Source: Erigeron canadensis (lineage: Eukaryota; Streptophyta; Magnoliopsida; Asterales; Asteraceae). From it: DNA of 64,000 bases. A model generated the notes under the pieces. That model was not told the DNA's origin and ran no database searches. It saw only the letters and a list, made by a program, of their open reading frames with translations. A program made the position numbers and the translations under genes. The stretch lies in NCBI RefSeq assembly GCF_010389155.1, contig NC_057762.1:28456055-28520054 (forward strand), in the 5' to 3' direction. Below, piece after piece: positions 43,349 through 55,136 of this stretch. Within the stretch, counting starts at the first letter, position 1. Each line of letters opens with the position of its first letter.

Positions 43349-45075
43349 TCTTTCTTATGCAAGTTTCAATCTTTTACTATTTCTAGTTTTGATCCAATTA
43401 ATGTTTTTTAGCGTTTTTATTCATTTCTTTTCTTTATACTGTTGAGATTTTTGTTACTTTTAATAATTTTTGTTACTATGATTATTACTGTATTATTTGA
43501 ATAATTAGAATTTATTTTTATTTTATTATGGGGTGTTTGGGATTGCTTTTTATTACTCCTTTTATAAGCAGATAAACACTCTGTTAGAAACTGTAATAAG
43601 TGGTAACAAGCTGAAATTACTCAAATAAGCTGATTTTAGGTCATTCAGCTTAAAGTACATTACTTTAAGCTGATTTTTGGTCAAATGAGTTGGCGGGTCA
43701 ACTCGTTTGATAAGTTTAGTTTTGTATATTGTTAGAGTAGTTTCGGGGTTGGTTGGTCGACATGTTACCCCGAATGGCCAACCTGAACTCAACCTAAAAA
43801 TATTAAACATTGTTGGATGTTGGGAATTTGCATCCTAACCCGTTTCGGGTCGTGTTGAGTATTGCCAACCTGTACGCCGTGATGAATTGTTAGTTGATAG
43901 ACTCCTGAGTTCTAACCAGCAAAACTCACAGATTCTTATGAGTTACTAAATTCAGAATTATGTGTTGTGAGCCGAATGAATATTTATAATCTATAATGTT
44001 ATCAACTTATCATCATAAAAGTTCCTTTTGGAACTTTAATGACTGAAATTAGAAGCTGATTACAGAGTATTTGTTTCTCATTTTCTGAAATGTAGTTGAA
44101 AAATAACAAGTTAGTATAACATATCCGGTTCACAAGCAATGAACTGGAATATTTGGGACAAGATTTATGTCGTCGAGTCTATATTCACTTCAGAACTTTT
44201 GTGGAAATTGTAACACAACATTACCTGATTAATTTGTCAAAATTATTGTGACAGTGAACTTTATATTGTGTTTATCTTTAGTGATCCTTTTATAGCTTAT
44301 ATCTGGGAGCTCTTACTTGTTCTTTTTCTTTCTTTTGTTACACTATTTGCATTTTGTGTCATTTTTCTATGTTTCTGTTGCGTCATTCCAGCTAATGTAG
44401 GTCTCTTAATGGCACATGGACTTTATTATTCGTGTTCAGCAGGTGCCCACAAGTTGTTGATCACAATTAGTTCAAATGAACTATTACACACATGCACCTT
44501 TATAAGTACTCGATGACAACACTGATGACGAAACAGAAAACATACTTTAACCATCATTGTTAGTCAAACTTTCTCCAGAATCACTTGTTGCTAATATTTT
44601 ATCTTCTTTTGTCTCTGAATTGGCCATGGGGAATGAAAGGTGTCTTAGTCTCATAGTTTTTTACTCATAGTTGATGGCTTTTCAAGTAGCTTGTGTATTG
44701 TGTAAAGTGAAGTTGCTTAATGGTGAAGTGTTGACTTATTTATCGCTAGAAAACAGGAACATTTCTGTACTCATTTCTTTACAGATTCAATGCATAAACT
44801 TGGATTTTTAAACCTTATTCCCTGTTTTTGTTAGCTGTTGCTGTTTTTTTCTTTCTTTTTTTAGAGTGTGTACGTGGTGCAGTAGGCGCGTAATACAGGT
44901 AATGGTTGCATATGCATGAAGACTTATATGATTGTCAATTGAAAAGGAATGATACTGGTAAGACTTTTATATTAATTGCTTATTTTATTTTAGTACATGG
45001 ATGATATGCTAAACAACTAGTTTTACTAATGTCAACTGCCTTCTTCATTGACTTTCTTTCTTTTTCTTTTTGCAG
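43349..45075. other. Spacer between CHCH-like and dioxygenase genes
   Basis: The 3' UTR of the CHCH-like gene, then about 1.5 kb without a convincing protein gene. A Phe/Cys-rich open frame at 44268-44516 has no ATG and no family resemblance. Part of 44200-45075 may be 5' UTR intron of the dioxygenase, because a leader exon appears at 45076. Confidence 0.4.
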
Positions 45076-45118
45076 AAAATCCAATGAAAAAAAGAATCTT
45101 CCCAAGTACCGCCAACCT
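45076..45118 (+). other. Putative spliced 5' UTR exon of dioxygenase gene
   Basis: Preceded by ctttttgcag and followed by gtaagtc, both strong splice consensus. The next acceptor, tttgcacag at 45293-45301, lies 23 bp above the ATG at 45325. It may be a leader exon; transcript data are needed to decide. Confidence 0.45.
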
Positions 45119-45324
45119 GTAAGTCAACCCGTTTACATCCATTGCGGCTTTCTTATGTTTGCACTTACAACTAGATGCTTGTCCGTATAAAAATAGGAAC
45201 TTTTGAATATTAAATGTGCATATGGTTGCCAAAATAATATTAAGTTTGTCTGCTATTAAGTGGTTTATAAGCTTGATGCAATCTAACTCTTGTTTGCACA
45301 GATATCATTATCAATCTTTTTATC

Positions 45325-46716
45325 ATGCCATCCCAAACTTCAATACAACTTCCTGTCTTTGATATATCAAAATCTATAAGCCCGTCTTCTTTGTTTTCTC
45401 TCTCTTTAGCCTGCAAAGAATGGGGTTTCTTTCACATAATCAATCATGGAATCTCTAAAGAGCTTTACAGCCAAATTCGCTACTTGTCAAATCAGCTATT
45501 TAGTCTCCCGTATGAACATAAACTTAAAGCGGGTCCCACATCGAATGTGAAAACCTACACACCTAATTTCATTGCCTCCCCCTTTTTTGAATCTCTGCGT
45601 GTGTCCGGACCTAATTTTTGTGCCTCTGCACAGAGCTCTGCTGAAGCCCTCTCAGGCCAGCCAAACACAGAATTCAGGTTAAAAAACAAATTGTTTAAAT
45701 TGTTATTAAGTAATTTCTTAAGCTTTTTTAGGCTTTCCAATCTTCTAGAAGTGACAAAATGGGTGAATCTGTCAGGTTGGGATGTTGGGTAACGTGCAAA
45801 AATGGGTAAAAAAAATTGATGTCGGAACGGGCCGGGCTGACCAAAACACATTTTACCCAAGTTAGTTTATATTTGTTAAATATGATTACAAGAGTACTAT
45901 ATTGGTATAAAAAAAACCTTTCTTTTTAATAAAGAGATCTAAATTGTACGCGTCAAAAGTATACTACGTTCGGTCGACATATTTCCCCTTTTTTTCTTTA
46001 GCTCATCTCGAGTAAATTGGTTACAATTGCCACCTTTAGTAATTTCATTTTGTATAAGAAATGCTTCTTCCTTGCTTATGTTATTTACGGTATTCATGTG
46101 CCTGTTCAACAGTGAGGTCTTAAGAGAATACGGAGATAAAATGAGGACCTTATCCAAGAAAATCATGGAGATATTGTTAATGTGTTTGGGGGAAAATTTT
46201 GAGAGGGAATTTGAACATGAATTTTCCAACTGCGAAGGGTATCTAAGGATAAATAACTACTCATTACCCGAAAAAGGAGTGATGGGAAAAGATGTTGAAG
46301 GGCTTGGCATGCACACAGATATGAGCTGTTTGACCATAGTTTATCAAGATGAAGTTGGTGGGCTTCAAGTACGCTCTAAAGACGGGAAATGGTTGGATAT
46401 AAACCCATGTGAAGAAACATTAGTTGTGAACATTGGAGACTTGTTACATGCTTGGAGCAATGGGATGTTAAGGTCATCTGAGCATAGAGTCATCTTAAAG
46501 GAATGCAAAAACCGAAACCGGTTTTCCCTTGCTTTCTTCTGGTGCTTTGAGGACGATAAGGTAATTTCCGCGCCTAACGAAGTTGTGGGTAATGACTTCA
46601 GAGCTTATGAACCATTCTTGTGTAGTGATTATTTGAAGTTTAGAGAAAATAGTGTGAGAGGAAAGTTTGAGAAAGTTGGTTTCACTGTGAAAGATTTTGC
46701 TGGCACTGGAACATGA
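45325..46716 (+). CDS. 2-oxoglutarate/Fe(II) dioxygenase (GA20-oxidase-like)
   Basis: Two exons, 45325-45677 and 46113-46716, 318 aa. The N-terminal DIOX_N part (LPVFDISKSISPSSLFSL, CKEWGFFHIINHGIS) and the C-terminal 2OG-FeII domain are complete. Iron ligands are His185 and Asp187 (GLGMHTDMS) and His242 (SSEHRV); 2-oxoglutarate is held by Arg254 in RFS. The protein resembles a plant clade annotated gibberellin 20-oxidase-like; it lacks enough landmarks to call it a true gibberellin enzyme, so the substrate is unknown. The intron is GT-AG and holds a GGTCAA-type repeat. Start chosen at the ATG giving the standard short N-terminus. Confidence 0.92.
45748..46037. repeat. GGTCAA/GGGTAA intron repeat in dioxygenase intron
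   Basis: From gaagtgacaaaatgggtg to caattgccacctttag. The right end matches the TTGCCACCT terminus of the copies at 1-371, 3057-3422 and 17993-18287; the left end is more diverged. Confidence 0.5.
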
Positions 46717-47660
46717 TAATTTTTGTGTTTGCTTGGGGTGAATAGGCAAAGCAATTGTTAATGGGCTTTGGTTATTTATTTATTATTCCTCTTATTCTAA
46801 TCCTTTGGAATTTGGATAGTTCGATTAGTTTTTTTGTGTATTTGTATAATGTGCAAATTGCTCTTTGGATTTAGTGCCCCGTTTGCTTTTTAATTGTTTG
46901 TGATAACATGTGTAGGTTGACCTTAACGTACTCAATAATTATAGATGAAAGCTGTTGGCCGGTGACAACTTTGATTAGTACGTAAATAAAGACTTGTTTA
47001 TTCAGTTTAGATCTTGAAGGCGTTACTATTAGGAAGATTCTTTACATATGTTGTAACTTGTAATAATGATTCTTTGATTAGGTTGTGTCTAGTATGCTAA
47101 TGATCCACAAGTAGTGAGACACAAGCTTTACCCACGAGGTGGAGGCTCAATCCTTGCTTTCTACGTAGGACCTTTATGGTAGGCTTGAGTTATCCTGCGC
47201 TCATGGGCATATGAGGTCGCTTTTCGCTATTGGGTTACCCATATGGCTGCACTCTATTATTCAGCTTGTTAAAAAAAGAATAGATTATATGGAGTATATA
47301 AATGTATGTTGAATGTAGATCACAAGTGAAACAAAGATGCCTAAACCTAAGAGCAATGGGATTTTGAGGTTCTTTTATTCAGACAATCGAATTATTAATA
47401 CATTGAGGTGATTGTACATTCGTACAACTTTTGTTATTAATATTTTACACATTGTGGATCACTGGGAAATTGTCACTTTTGTGTTCAAGCCAAGACGTCG
47501 AGAATGGTTTTCTTGCAGTGATTATAACCAAATTGTCCCCCGTAAGTCCCTATGTTTTACTCCATCAATCGATTTCAACCTGTAACTAGTTCTATATGTA
47601 CTTCTATAATACGCTTCTTATTTACACAAAGAAGACGACTGTAGTATGTACAGACTTGAA
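46717..47660. other. Convergent spacer, possible old SINE-like repeat
   Basis: The 3' UTRs of the dioxygenase and the convergent lipase. 47085-47270 (gtgagacacaagctttaccc, acgaggtggaggctcaatcc, ..., gttacccatatggctgcac) is higher in GC than its surroundings and looks like a dispersed repeat, but no second copy is in the window. No coding region. Confidence 0.35.
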
Positions 47661-50271
47661 TCAAACAACAGAATGCGGATTTTTCAACACAACGTGACCA
47701 GATTCATCTTTGTCAAATAAATTTTCAATCAAGTCATCCCAACTTCCTCCTGGTGTGTGTTTACTGGACGATTCTCCACTTGAAACCTCCCCTTCCGAGT
47801 CCTGAAAGGTGCCATAATGAGATGGTAACATGGCGTGAGGCACGGCTAACTTGACAGCCCGTTGCAGTGCAGCAGCATACTCTTCTCCATGTTCTTTAGC
47901 CAAAGTTTGCTGTCTCTCCATCTTTTGTTTTGCTGGAATCTCCATGATTGGATCTTTCTCCAGCATCAACTATGACACATGAAATGATATTTGTGTTTAT
48001 AACAAAACTGCATCATATATAGTCAGCTGAAAGTTGCAAACAATTTTTAATTTTTTTATTTATGTACTTTTTTTCCAATTAATTATGACCCATCTTTGCA
48101 TATTATTCTTTACACTTGTGGAATTATTTGAGTGGATTATATTCCAGGTATCTCAGACATTGTCATCCTTCCAGTGAAAATCTCAAAAAAAAAGAGTTTC
48201 AATTATTCCTATCAATAATAATCACAATTATCTTTCCTGGGTGTACCTTTTTGAAATGGAAAAGAAACTATCATATGTATGGATTAATGATATATCTGAT
48301 AACAGAAAAAATAGATGGCCTGGTGAGTCAAACTTCTGAAAAAAGGCGTAGCATTTTATATATTTGTATAGAAATTCTGGTGGGTCAATACTTATATTTG
48401 ATACATACTAATCAATGTTGCCAGTAATAGCAATTCTGATAACCAAAAAAATTAAAAAATAATTACGAAACTTACATCCAGTGCCCTTTTGGCCTCCCTT
48501 TCTATCCAAATAATGGCATGGTCGGAAGTGGCATTGCAAGAAAGAACAATGTGCTCAAATCTCCCATCTACAGGGACTGCCGTTCTTACAACTGGAGGAA
48601 ACCTACCACATCTGCAAGCATATTCAGGACAAAACCAATGATCAAAGTGATAAAAACACAAAACCTATTAAAGAAACATTAAACATGAAAAATACAGAAT
48701 TTCCCTTGCACTTTATAAACCATGCGTATTGCACATGGCATTCCATATGCATTATATATTAGTTTAGATTAAAAAAAAAATAGTTAATGTTAAAGACGAA
48801 ATGGCTATGGAAATAATAACTAACATATGAAAAGTGAAATTGAAGAAGAAACAACTTCAGAATCCAAGATTAGTGTCATTTCATAACAAGAACTAAATTA
48901 ACAGAGTTCAATCTACCTGAAAGGTTTTCTCTCAACGATGTGATACAGGCGACCAGGTGCATAAAGCCTCCTTGGATCTTTGATTTTTCTTTCCTCGGAT
49001 GTGAAAGTATCTTTTATGCATCTTAAGCATAGCAAGCATGGCAAACTGTTCAAATAAGTTGAGATAATCACATTGATTATAAACTAACAATAAAGCATGG
49101 AACAAATGACAACCACCATTAATGACACATGATATGGTTGGCCAATTATATTACTTACTGAATACTAAAATCTGCAAACAAAGCAACAAGGGCAAAGTGT
49201 ACTTTTCATCAATTTGAAGGACTTAGTAAACAATCCCTAATGAGGCTGGACATGAATTAGTTATGAATTATGATAATCTTGCTTTACAGCATTTACAACA
49301 GTTTAGGTAGAAAATCAATTCATGGTTTTTTACATGTGACAAATAATAGTTGATCTCACAAAGATGGAGTTGATTATCGTCATGTATATAGACAAATGAT
49401 CATATTACCAGAAAAGTGATTTGAAAATGTCTTCCAAAGGTGTGGCTGTCCGAGGCAAGAAATCATCCTGCTTTAGTGAACATCAGGGTTATAAGTAGAT
49501 CAACAAAAAAATAGAAAACAAAATAACATATACAGAGTACTAACAAGAAGAAGGAACAAAAATTGCCTGGAGCACGACGGAATTTATAACATCTGCATAT
49601 CTCACTGCCAAATTCAACGACACACACCTTGCAGGCGCGATAGCATAACACCGGACCCTCTTTTTGTCAATATTACCCAACTTACGCAGATTTTGCACCA
49701 CCACCATCGTCAACAACGTCGCCACACCTGACCCAAGTGAGTGTCCAGTAAAAGTCAATGTGTAACTCGGATACTCTTCCAACAATTTCTTCAAAGTATC
49801 ATACTCTGCATCCAACACAACTCCAGCAGCTTTCAATAATCCATTATGAACATACCCACCATCGAATTTCCTTTGACCCAACTTATTATCCAACAAAACC
49901 ACATAATCTTTCTGATTGGCCAAGTTTAGTCCCCTAATAGCTAAAACTATATCCCTATGATCATGATCAAGATACAACAAGTACGGTGGGGCCCTACGTC
50001 GAGTATCGTCATAAGTCCTTTTCAAGATCAACCAATCCGGTTTAATCCCATATCCACCGGGCGGTTCCCAAAGAGGGCATCTAAGATCATCTTCATATAC
50101 TGCAAGTATATATCGACAAAGCCTAGGTACGGGTTCGAATTCTTCAGGGGTGGCTACACCCCATGTCTCACTATCATGGCCTGCAGTATGCAGGCATCGT
50201 TTCCAAGCCCATCTAGCACATCCAATACAATATACACATTCAAGTAAAGGAAGGCCACATATGATTGACAT
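47661..50271 (-). CDS. Class 3 lipase (sn-1 mono/diacylglycerol lipase-like)
   Basis: Five exons: 50271-49567, 49467-49409, 49045-48917, 48611-48476, 47969-47661. Joined frame 445 aa. N-terminal lipase-associated part (GLPLLECVYCIGCARWAWK), then the alpha/beta hydrolase core with the nucleophile elbow GHSLGSG (Ser178), RCYAIAPARC, and YADVINSVVLQDDFLPR carrying the probable catalytic Asp. A later PGRLYHIVERKPFRCGRFPP block and SCNATSDHAIIWIE, with a candidate catalytic His, follow. The C-terminus has a Ser/acidic tail. It matches the plant DAGL-type class 3 lipase family. The first intron has a GC donor (CAG|GCAATT). An upstream in-frame GTG is ignored because homologues start at MSIxCGLPLLE. 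Confidence 0.93.
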
Positions 50272-50354
50272 TATAGGTTTGAAGATGCAAATATATGTCA
50301 AGAAATATGGATACACATCAATAAATACAAATTATTCAAGAAAATTCATCTGAA
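50272..50354 (-). other. Lipase 5' flank
   Basis: Short AT-rich stretch between the lipase start codon and a SINE-like sequence. No TATA box can be assigned with confidence. Confidence 0.3.
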
Positions 50355-50445
50355 CCACCAAAAAGGTGGCTTAGTGGTGATGTCTTCACAAGAGTTTTCT
50401 GGGGTTTAAGACTACATCCGAGCCATCTAAAGATAACAGAACAGA
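50355..50445 (+). repeat. SINE head-like sequence
   Basis: ggtggcttagtggtgatgtc resembles a pol III A box region (GGTGGCTTAGTGGT is frequent in plant SINEs), and ggtttaagactacatcc lies at the spacing of a B box (GTTCRANTC-like but mutated). Probably an old tRNA-derived SINE in the lipase promoter region. Confidence 0.4.
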
Positions 50446-50799
50446 GAAAACTAACTGTTTTTTATTCAAGAAATATTGAAAGTTTTGGGTTTTTTATTCT
50501 GTGAGACATTTTATCAAACAGGTGGAGTGCAAGTCAACTTGGGTATTAAAAAGATTCAATTTTTAGCATACAAATTTGTTTACATACAAAGAATTGATGT
50601 TATAGTATTGAAAAGGGTAATTTGGAAATTACTTTGGGATGAGGACATGAGGTTGAAGAAAGTGCAGGTGCAGCTGAAGAGAGTGAGTTTCATTAATCAA
50701 GACTAAATAAAACTTCTCTTGACTTAAATAATTATTTAAAATGTGACTAATTTGACAAATTAAAAAAGACTAAATAAAAATAGAAAAATGATAAATTCC

Positions 50800-50965
50800 T
50801 TTGAAAATTCTCCTAAAAATCTTCCAAAAACTTTAAAACATGACATGTGTTGTCCACTAATTCTATTTTTTAATCTTGTATTTTTTCATACGTCATCATT
50901 CAATAAAATTAAAGAAAAAAATTAAGCTATTTTATTAGGATGATTAATCATTTCTAAAAAATAAT
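50800..50965. mobile_element. Eroded copy of the 62945-type MITE
   Basis: Contains acatgacatgtgttgtccac, a run ending cttgtattttttcatacg, and ttaggatgattaatcatttc at the right end, matching the order of blocks in 62945-63123. The left end is diverged. Confidence 0.45.
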
Positions 50966-52250
50966 ATAAGAAAATCGAAAGAATTCATATGTTTTCGGTA
51001 CAATAGTGGTAAGTTGCGATGAGGACAAACGTTGAGTATCATCAGTAGGGGAAAAAGGACTAGCGGACGATGTTGGTATCAGTATATAGGTGTTTGTTTC
51101 CTTAACGTAGCATTTGAGTGTTTATGATACCAAAATTCTTAAACAATCCTTTTAATCCTCCTACTTGCTAGAATCAAAAATAAAATCTTTTTAAAAAAAA
51201 TAGATGGGTTATAAAAACTTTTAAAAAATGATTAGGTTATTTATTATAAAAATATAATATTTACTTTTACAAGTTTTATTTTTTTAGAACGGCATTCTAA
51301 TATACTTCTAGTTCTAAACCACGCGCATGCCTGAAATCAAACCCAAGACTCTCAAAAATCCTTATTATTCTACGCCTTCAAATGCGGGGAGTGAGACTCG
51401 AACTCAAATGAATCCTCCCAAGATCAAAGACCTTGTCAATGGGCTACCAACCCCATTGGCTACTTTTACGATATTCTTATCTCAATTTTATACGTCTTTA
51501 TCTACATATCTCAACTACATTATAAAACATATGTCCCCTTCAAGTTTTTTCAACTTTTCAACAATGTACCCCTACTAATACATAATGTACAATACATCTA
51601 TATACATCTTAACCACTCATTTTTCTCTCTTCTTAAATGTCAAACACTCATTTTTTTTCCTCTTCCAAAAATTATTTTATTCATCTAATTCATTCAAAAT
51701 CTTTCATCTCAAAAACTGTACATCGATAAATTATAAAAATTATATGGGTGTTCTTAAAATTTCATGCTCTTTCATCAGAGATGTCATTCGATATACTTTC
51801 AACGAACTTTTAAATCCGAGGGCAGAACCCGTATTGCTAAGACATTTGACTATCACACTTTATGACATATCACCTCCTATAATATATCACACTCTGTGAC
51901 CTATCACCACCACCATCTTACCGCCACAACTCGTAGGTACTTTCTCTCATACACATTCAATCACACTCCAGAGTCCATACATTTACATTTTGAAGTGTGA
52001 ATATATAACTAGGAAGTTTTAAAACAAATTTATATTTCTAGCCTTGTAGTTATTTTAAACATACACATATATCTTTTTATTTGTCTTTAGAAATATATGC
52101 TACTAGAATCATATAGGTTGCTCCTTTTTTTTATTTATTTAAGTAGACATGTAATAACCGTTATTTTAAAGATAGTTTAATATAGACCCTTTAAACAAAA
52201 TTTTGTTAGTAGCATATATCGTTATAGTTTTAATAAATAATAAATCAACT
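50966..52250. other. Intergenic with one SINE-like repeat
   Basis: AT-rich DNA without recognised genes, apart from the minus-strand SINE at about 51290-51475. Short frames (for example 51585-51899) lack homology-like features. Confidence 0.4.
51290..51475 (-). mobile_element. tRNA-derived SINE-like element
   Basis: The minus strand reads gttggtagcccattgacaag (A box-like) and, about 35 bp on, gagttcgagtctcactccc, a perfect B box core (GTTCGAGTC). This head structure is that of plant tRNA-derived SINEs. The body runs to about 51290; the tail and target duplication are not clear. Confidence 0.6.
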
Positions 52251-52254
52251 ATTA

Positions 52255-52615
52255 CAAATATTCAATGCGTATTATAAGTTTAATTATATCATTTTTTAGA
52301 AGATTCATAAGTTCAATGCAGATGCATAGCAAAAAGTGTAATTTTGTTGATTTAGATATACCAATATGTTATTAAACACATAAATAAAGAAAAGTTAATA
52401 AACCATTTTAGTTTTATGGACATTTTTTAACCACATTTGGTTCTACACCCACTCCTAAACCATATGAATGCCTAGGATGTACTTAAAACTTCAAAAAAAT
52501 TTCTTAATAATCCACTCCCACAATTATAATGCACCAAAAAAAAGTTTTAAGTGTTCTCACCTTGCTTTTACTTTAAAGGAGTTCTCATCAGATTGGAACT
52601 ATATATAAAAACAAC
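52255..52615. mobile_element. Diverged relative of the 62310 MITE
   Basis: Blocks atgttattaaacacataaat, ccattttagttttatggac and aagtgttctcacctt-gc-ttt then ggagttctcatc occur in the same order as in the right arm of the 381-bp element at 62310-62690. Ends are eroded. Confidence 0.5.
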
Positions 52616-52998
52616 GATCCACGCATATATTAAAAACACATTGGTGAAAGACGACTCCATATTCATGTAAACGTAGATAACGCGGAGTAGCCTAAGCCCA
52701 CCATATAGCTCCATTTTATGAAAAACCTAATGAGATCCCAACCAAGGTTGAACCTCCGGTCTCATAAGTAAAACCTAAATACTAAACTAAATTACCCAGA
52801 TATAAGGTTTTGTATTGGGGGTTTATTTGGCAAATAACTAAACTATAACACAAATAAAGAAAATATGTTCTCACTAAACAACAGATTTATACATCTTATG
52901 AAGGTAAAAGTATTTAAAAGTAAATACATAAAGACATTGGACTCTATACGCGGAGTAGTCTGGGTTTTATATGGTGTATTTAAAAGTATTCAAATGTT

Positions 52999-53556
52999 AT
53001 GGAACTAAAGACAACATCGGTAACTTCTTATGCTGATTTAAGGCGTAACTTAGACCTTTCAATACTTCCTGATGACTTTTCTCCCACAATTTGGAGCACA
53101 CTAATACCCAAGAAAGTGGATATTTTTTCATGGAAAATGTTACGAGACCGTCTTCCCACTCGGGTAAACTTAAGTCACAAAGGTATTGAGATCAATTCCA
53201 TTACTTGCCCGGTATGTGACATATACCCATAAAGAACCAGTCATCTATTTATGGATTGCAACTTCTCGTGTGAAGTGAGAAGTCTTCTATCTTTTTGGTT
53301 ACAAGTATCTATTCCCGTCTCGTGTCCAACTGAAGTTATTAAATGGATTTCGGAACTACAAGTTTCAAAGAAGTATAAGCTTATGATGGAAGCTATTTGT
53401 TTTACATGGTGGTGGAGGCTATGGAAACATAGGAACGATGTTTTCTTTAACGGGAGCTCTACCTCAAGTGTCGATGATTTTAACTCTATAGTTTCTATGT
53501 CTTTTTTCTGGATTAATTGTCGTAACAAAAAGGAAACATTAGATTGGTCCCTTTAG
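52999..53556 (+). pseudogene. LINE-type RT zinc-binding domain remnant
   Basis: A continuous frame with a single TAA (53230-53232) encodes PTIWSTLIPKKVDIFSWKML, RDRLPTRVNLSHKGI, CPVCDIYP, HLFMDCNFS and WWRLWKHRNDVFF. These are the blocks of the zf-RVT domain at the C-terminal end of plant non-LTR (LINE) open reading frame 2 proteins. The stop falls where homologues have a residue between CPVC and the DC motif. No upstream reverse transcriptase core is present, consistent with a 5'-truncated LINE. A tail follows to about 53680. Confidence 0.8.
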
Positions 53557-53686
53557 CAAATTAGCCCCTCGTATGTTGGATATTTTAGTGTAATTGAGTT
53601 TAACTTGTTAGATCAGTAACGTCATAATAATACATCATATAGGATTGGAGGTGCGGAGTGCACACCTATTTGAATTTATTATGACC

Positions 53687-53770
53687 TTAGGGGCGAAGCC
53701 CTTAAGGTACCAGGGTCCGGGAGCAGCGCCCTGGGAGCGGGGTCCAAGGGGCAGAGCCCTTGGCTTGGAA
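53687..53770 (+). repeat. GC-rich hairpin cluster
   Basis: An 84-bp island in AT-rich DNA. Perfect stems: ccaggg/ccctgg (53710-53715 with 53729-53734) and ccaaggg/cccttgg (53744-53750 with 53757-53763, loop gcagag), plus a weaker aggg-gcgaag-ccct stem at 53690-53703. Comparable gggtccgggagcagcgccct-type islands occur in plant repeats; the function is unknown. Confidence 0.7.
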
Positions 53771-54360
53771 ATTTTTTATTTCCAACATTTTGCTATAGTG
53801 AAAATCCCTCCGAAAATTTAATTTTCGGAACTTAAGGGACTAAAAATGGCAATTCATGAAACTTTTGTAATTAACTACCGATTAGGCAGTTATGGACCGA
53901 TATGTTTTATATATGTCGATACATATGAACCGATAACATATTCTGATTAATTCTCTTCTTCTTTTCTCTGGTTCTTTTCTCTCGATTTCATCCACACAGA
54001 AAATTCTTAATCTTTGATTGTATCCGATTGAATAGTTTGGGTGAACCGCCAAATTGATTTAATCTGAAAGCGATTACGTGCCTTCAAAGATTGTTTATAT
54101 CCGGTTATTTTGTTTGTTATCTCAAATTTCCCCAACATCGTATCTGATGTAACTTGGATTTTTTTTTTGGTTCTTTGCCGAAAGAGCTTATATTAATAAT
54201 AATATCGCTTTTAAAAAAAATGTATGAAAAACACAGTATTAAGGATCTAGGGTACTAAATTTGATTCCAAAAAGAGCCTTTCTAATTAACATTCGACATC
54301 GAATGATATTTGCGAGTACTTAATTCAACCAAATTTAAATAAATTTACGTGGGCTGGTGT
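53771..54360. other. Intergenic, eL36 upstream flank
   Basis: AT-rich DNA without recognised coding region. A short hairpin ccgaaaatttaattttcgg lies at 53811-53829. Confidence 0.45.
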
Positions 54361-54399
54361 TAATTTTATATTTAAAGTGGAATACATATATTTGACGAT

Positions 54400-54585
54400 A
54401 AAAATGGGCCTATGTTGGGCTAGCCATAACATTCGACTCACGTATACACATTTAACACATAAAACAACCTTAAAAGCCCAAAACCCATAATAGTGAACAC
54501 CTATAAAGTAGAGCCTCAAAGTTAAACCCTAATCGTTTTTTCATTCTCACATTTATCAGCCGTTCTACATACACTGCCACAAGAG
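54400..54585 (+). promoter_or_regulatory. eL36 promoter with site II and telo-box, leader exon
   Basis: Site II motifs TGGGCC (54405-54410) and TGGGCT (54416-54421), another reversed at 54475-54480 (AGCCCA), a TATAAA (54502-54507) and a telo-box AAACCCTAA (54524-54532) precede a leader ending aagag|gtattt at 54585/54586. This combination is characteristic of plant ribosomal-protein promoters, where TCP factors bind site II. The leader exon is about 54535-54585 and is spliced to 55134 over a 548-bp 5' UTR intron (inference from splice consensus). Confidence 0.75.
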
Positions 54586-54959
54586 GTATTTCTCCCATCT
54601 TTTAACCTAGCCCTTAATTTTAATACCAATCTATACCTATATTTATATCTATATGTATTGTCTTTTTGATATTATGATCCTATGATTTGTAATATATATA
54701 TGTGGATTCAATTGATGATGTTTGTGTATCGTTTTCCCCCCTGCAAAATAGATACTATTGGAATGAGAAACATTTGATATAAAGCTGATTGGTAAACTGT
54801 TTTTTGTTTTTTAATTGTTTTGTTTTTTTTTTTTGAACAAAATGTTGATGCTTTGACCAAAGTTATAGTCTTGCTACATTTTATTATAAAAATAATAATA
54901 CACGATAATTTTAGGGTAATTTGAGGAAAGTTTTTATGTATTATATGGTTAGGTACTTA

Positions 54960-55068
54960 GGTGTGTGTGTGTCTATATATATGTGTGTGTGTGTGTGTGT
55001 GTATGGTTAGGTGTGTGGTTCTATATATATGTGTATGTAGTTGTATGTATATATGTGGGGTGTATGTA
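54960..55068 (+). repeat. (GT)n/(TATG)n microsatellite in leader intron
   Basis: Runs of gt at 54961-54971 and 54983-55001, plus tatatatgtgtatg blocks, in the eL36 5' UTR intron. Frames read through it on either strand are artefacts. Confidence 0.85.
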
Positions 55069-55136
55069 TGTGAAAATATAAATAAGTGATAATGAATGGA
55101 TATGAAGCTGAAATAAGTGGGTTTTTTGTGCAGGTG

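Noticed and set aside
44268..44516. Phe/Cys-rich hydrophobic open frame
   Set aside because: It lacks an ATG start, has no family resemblance and lies in a likely UTR or intergenic region; the hydrophobicity follows from T-rich DNA.
45555..45860. Minus-strand 101-codon frame over the dioxygenase first exon
   Set aside because: Antisense shadow of a conserved coding exon and its intron; no independent motif.
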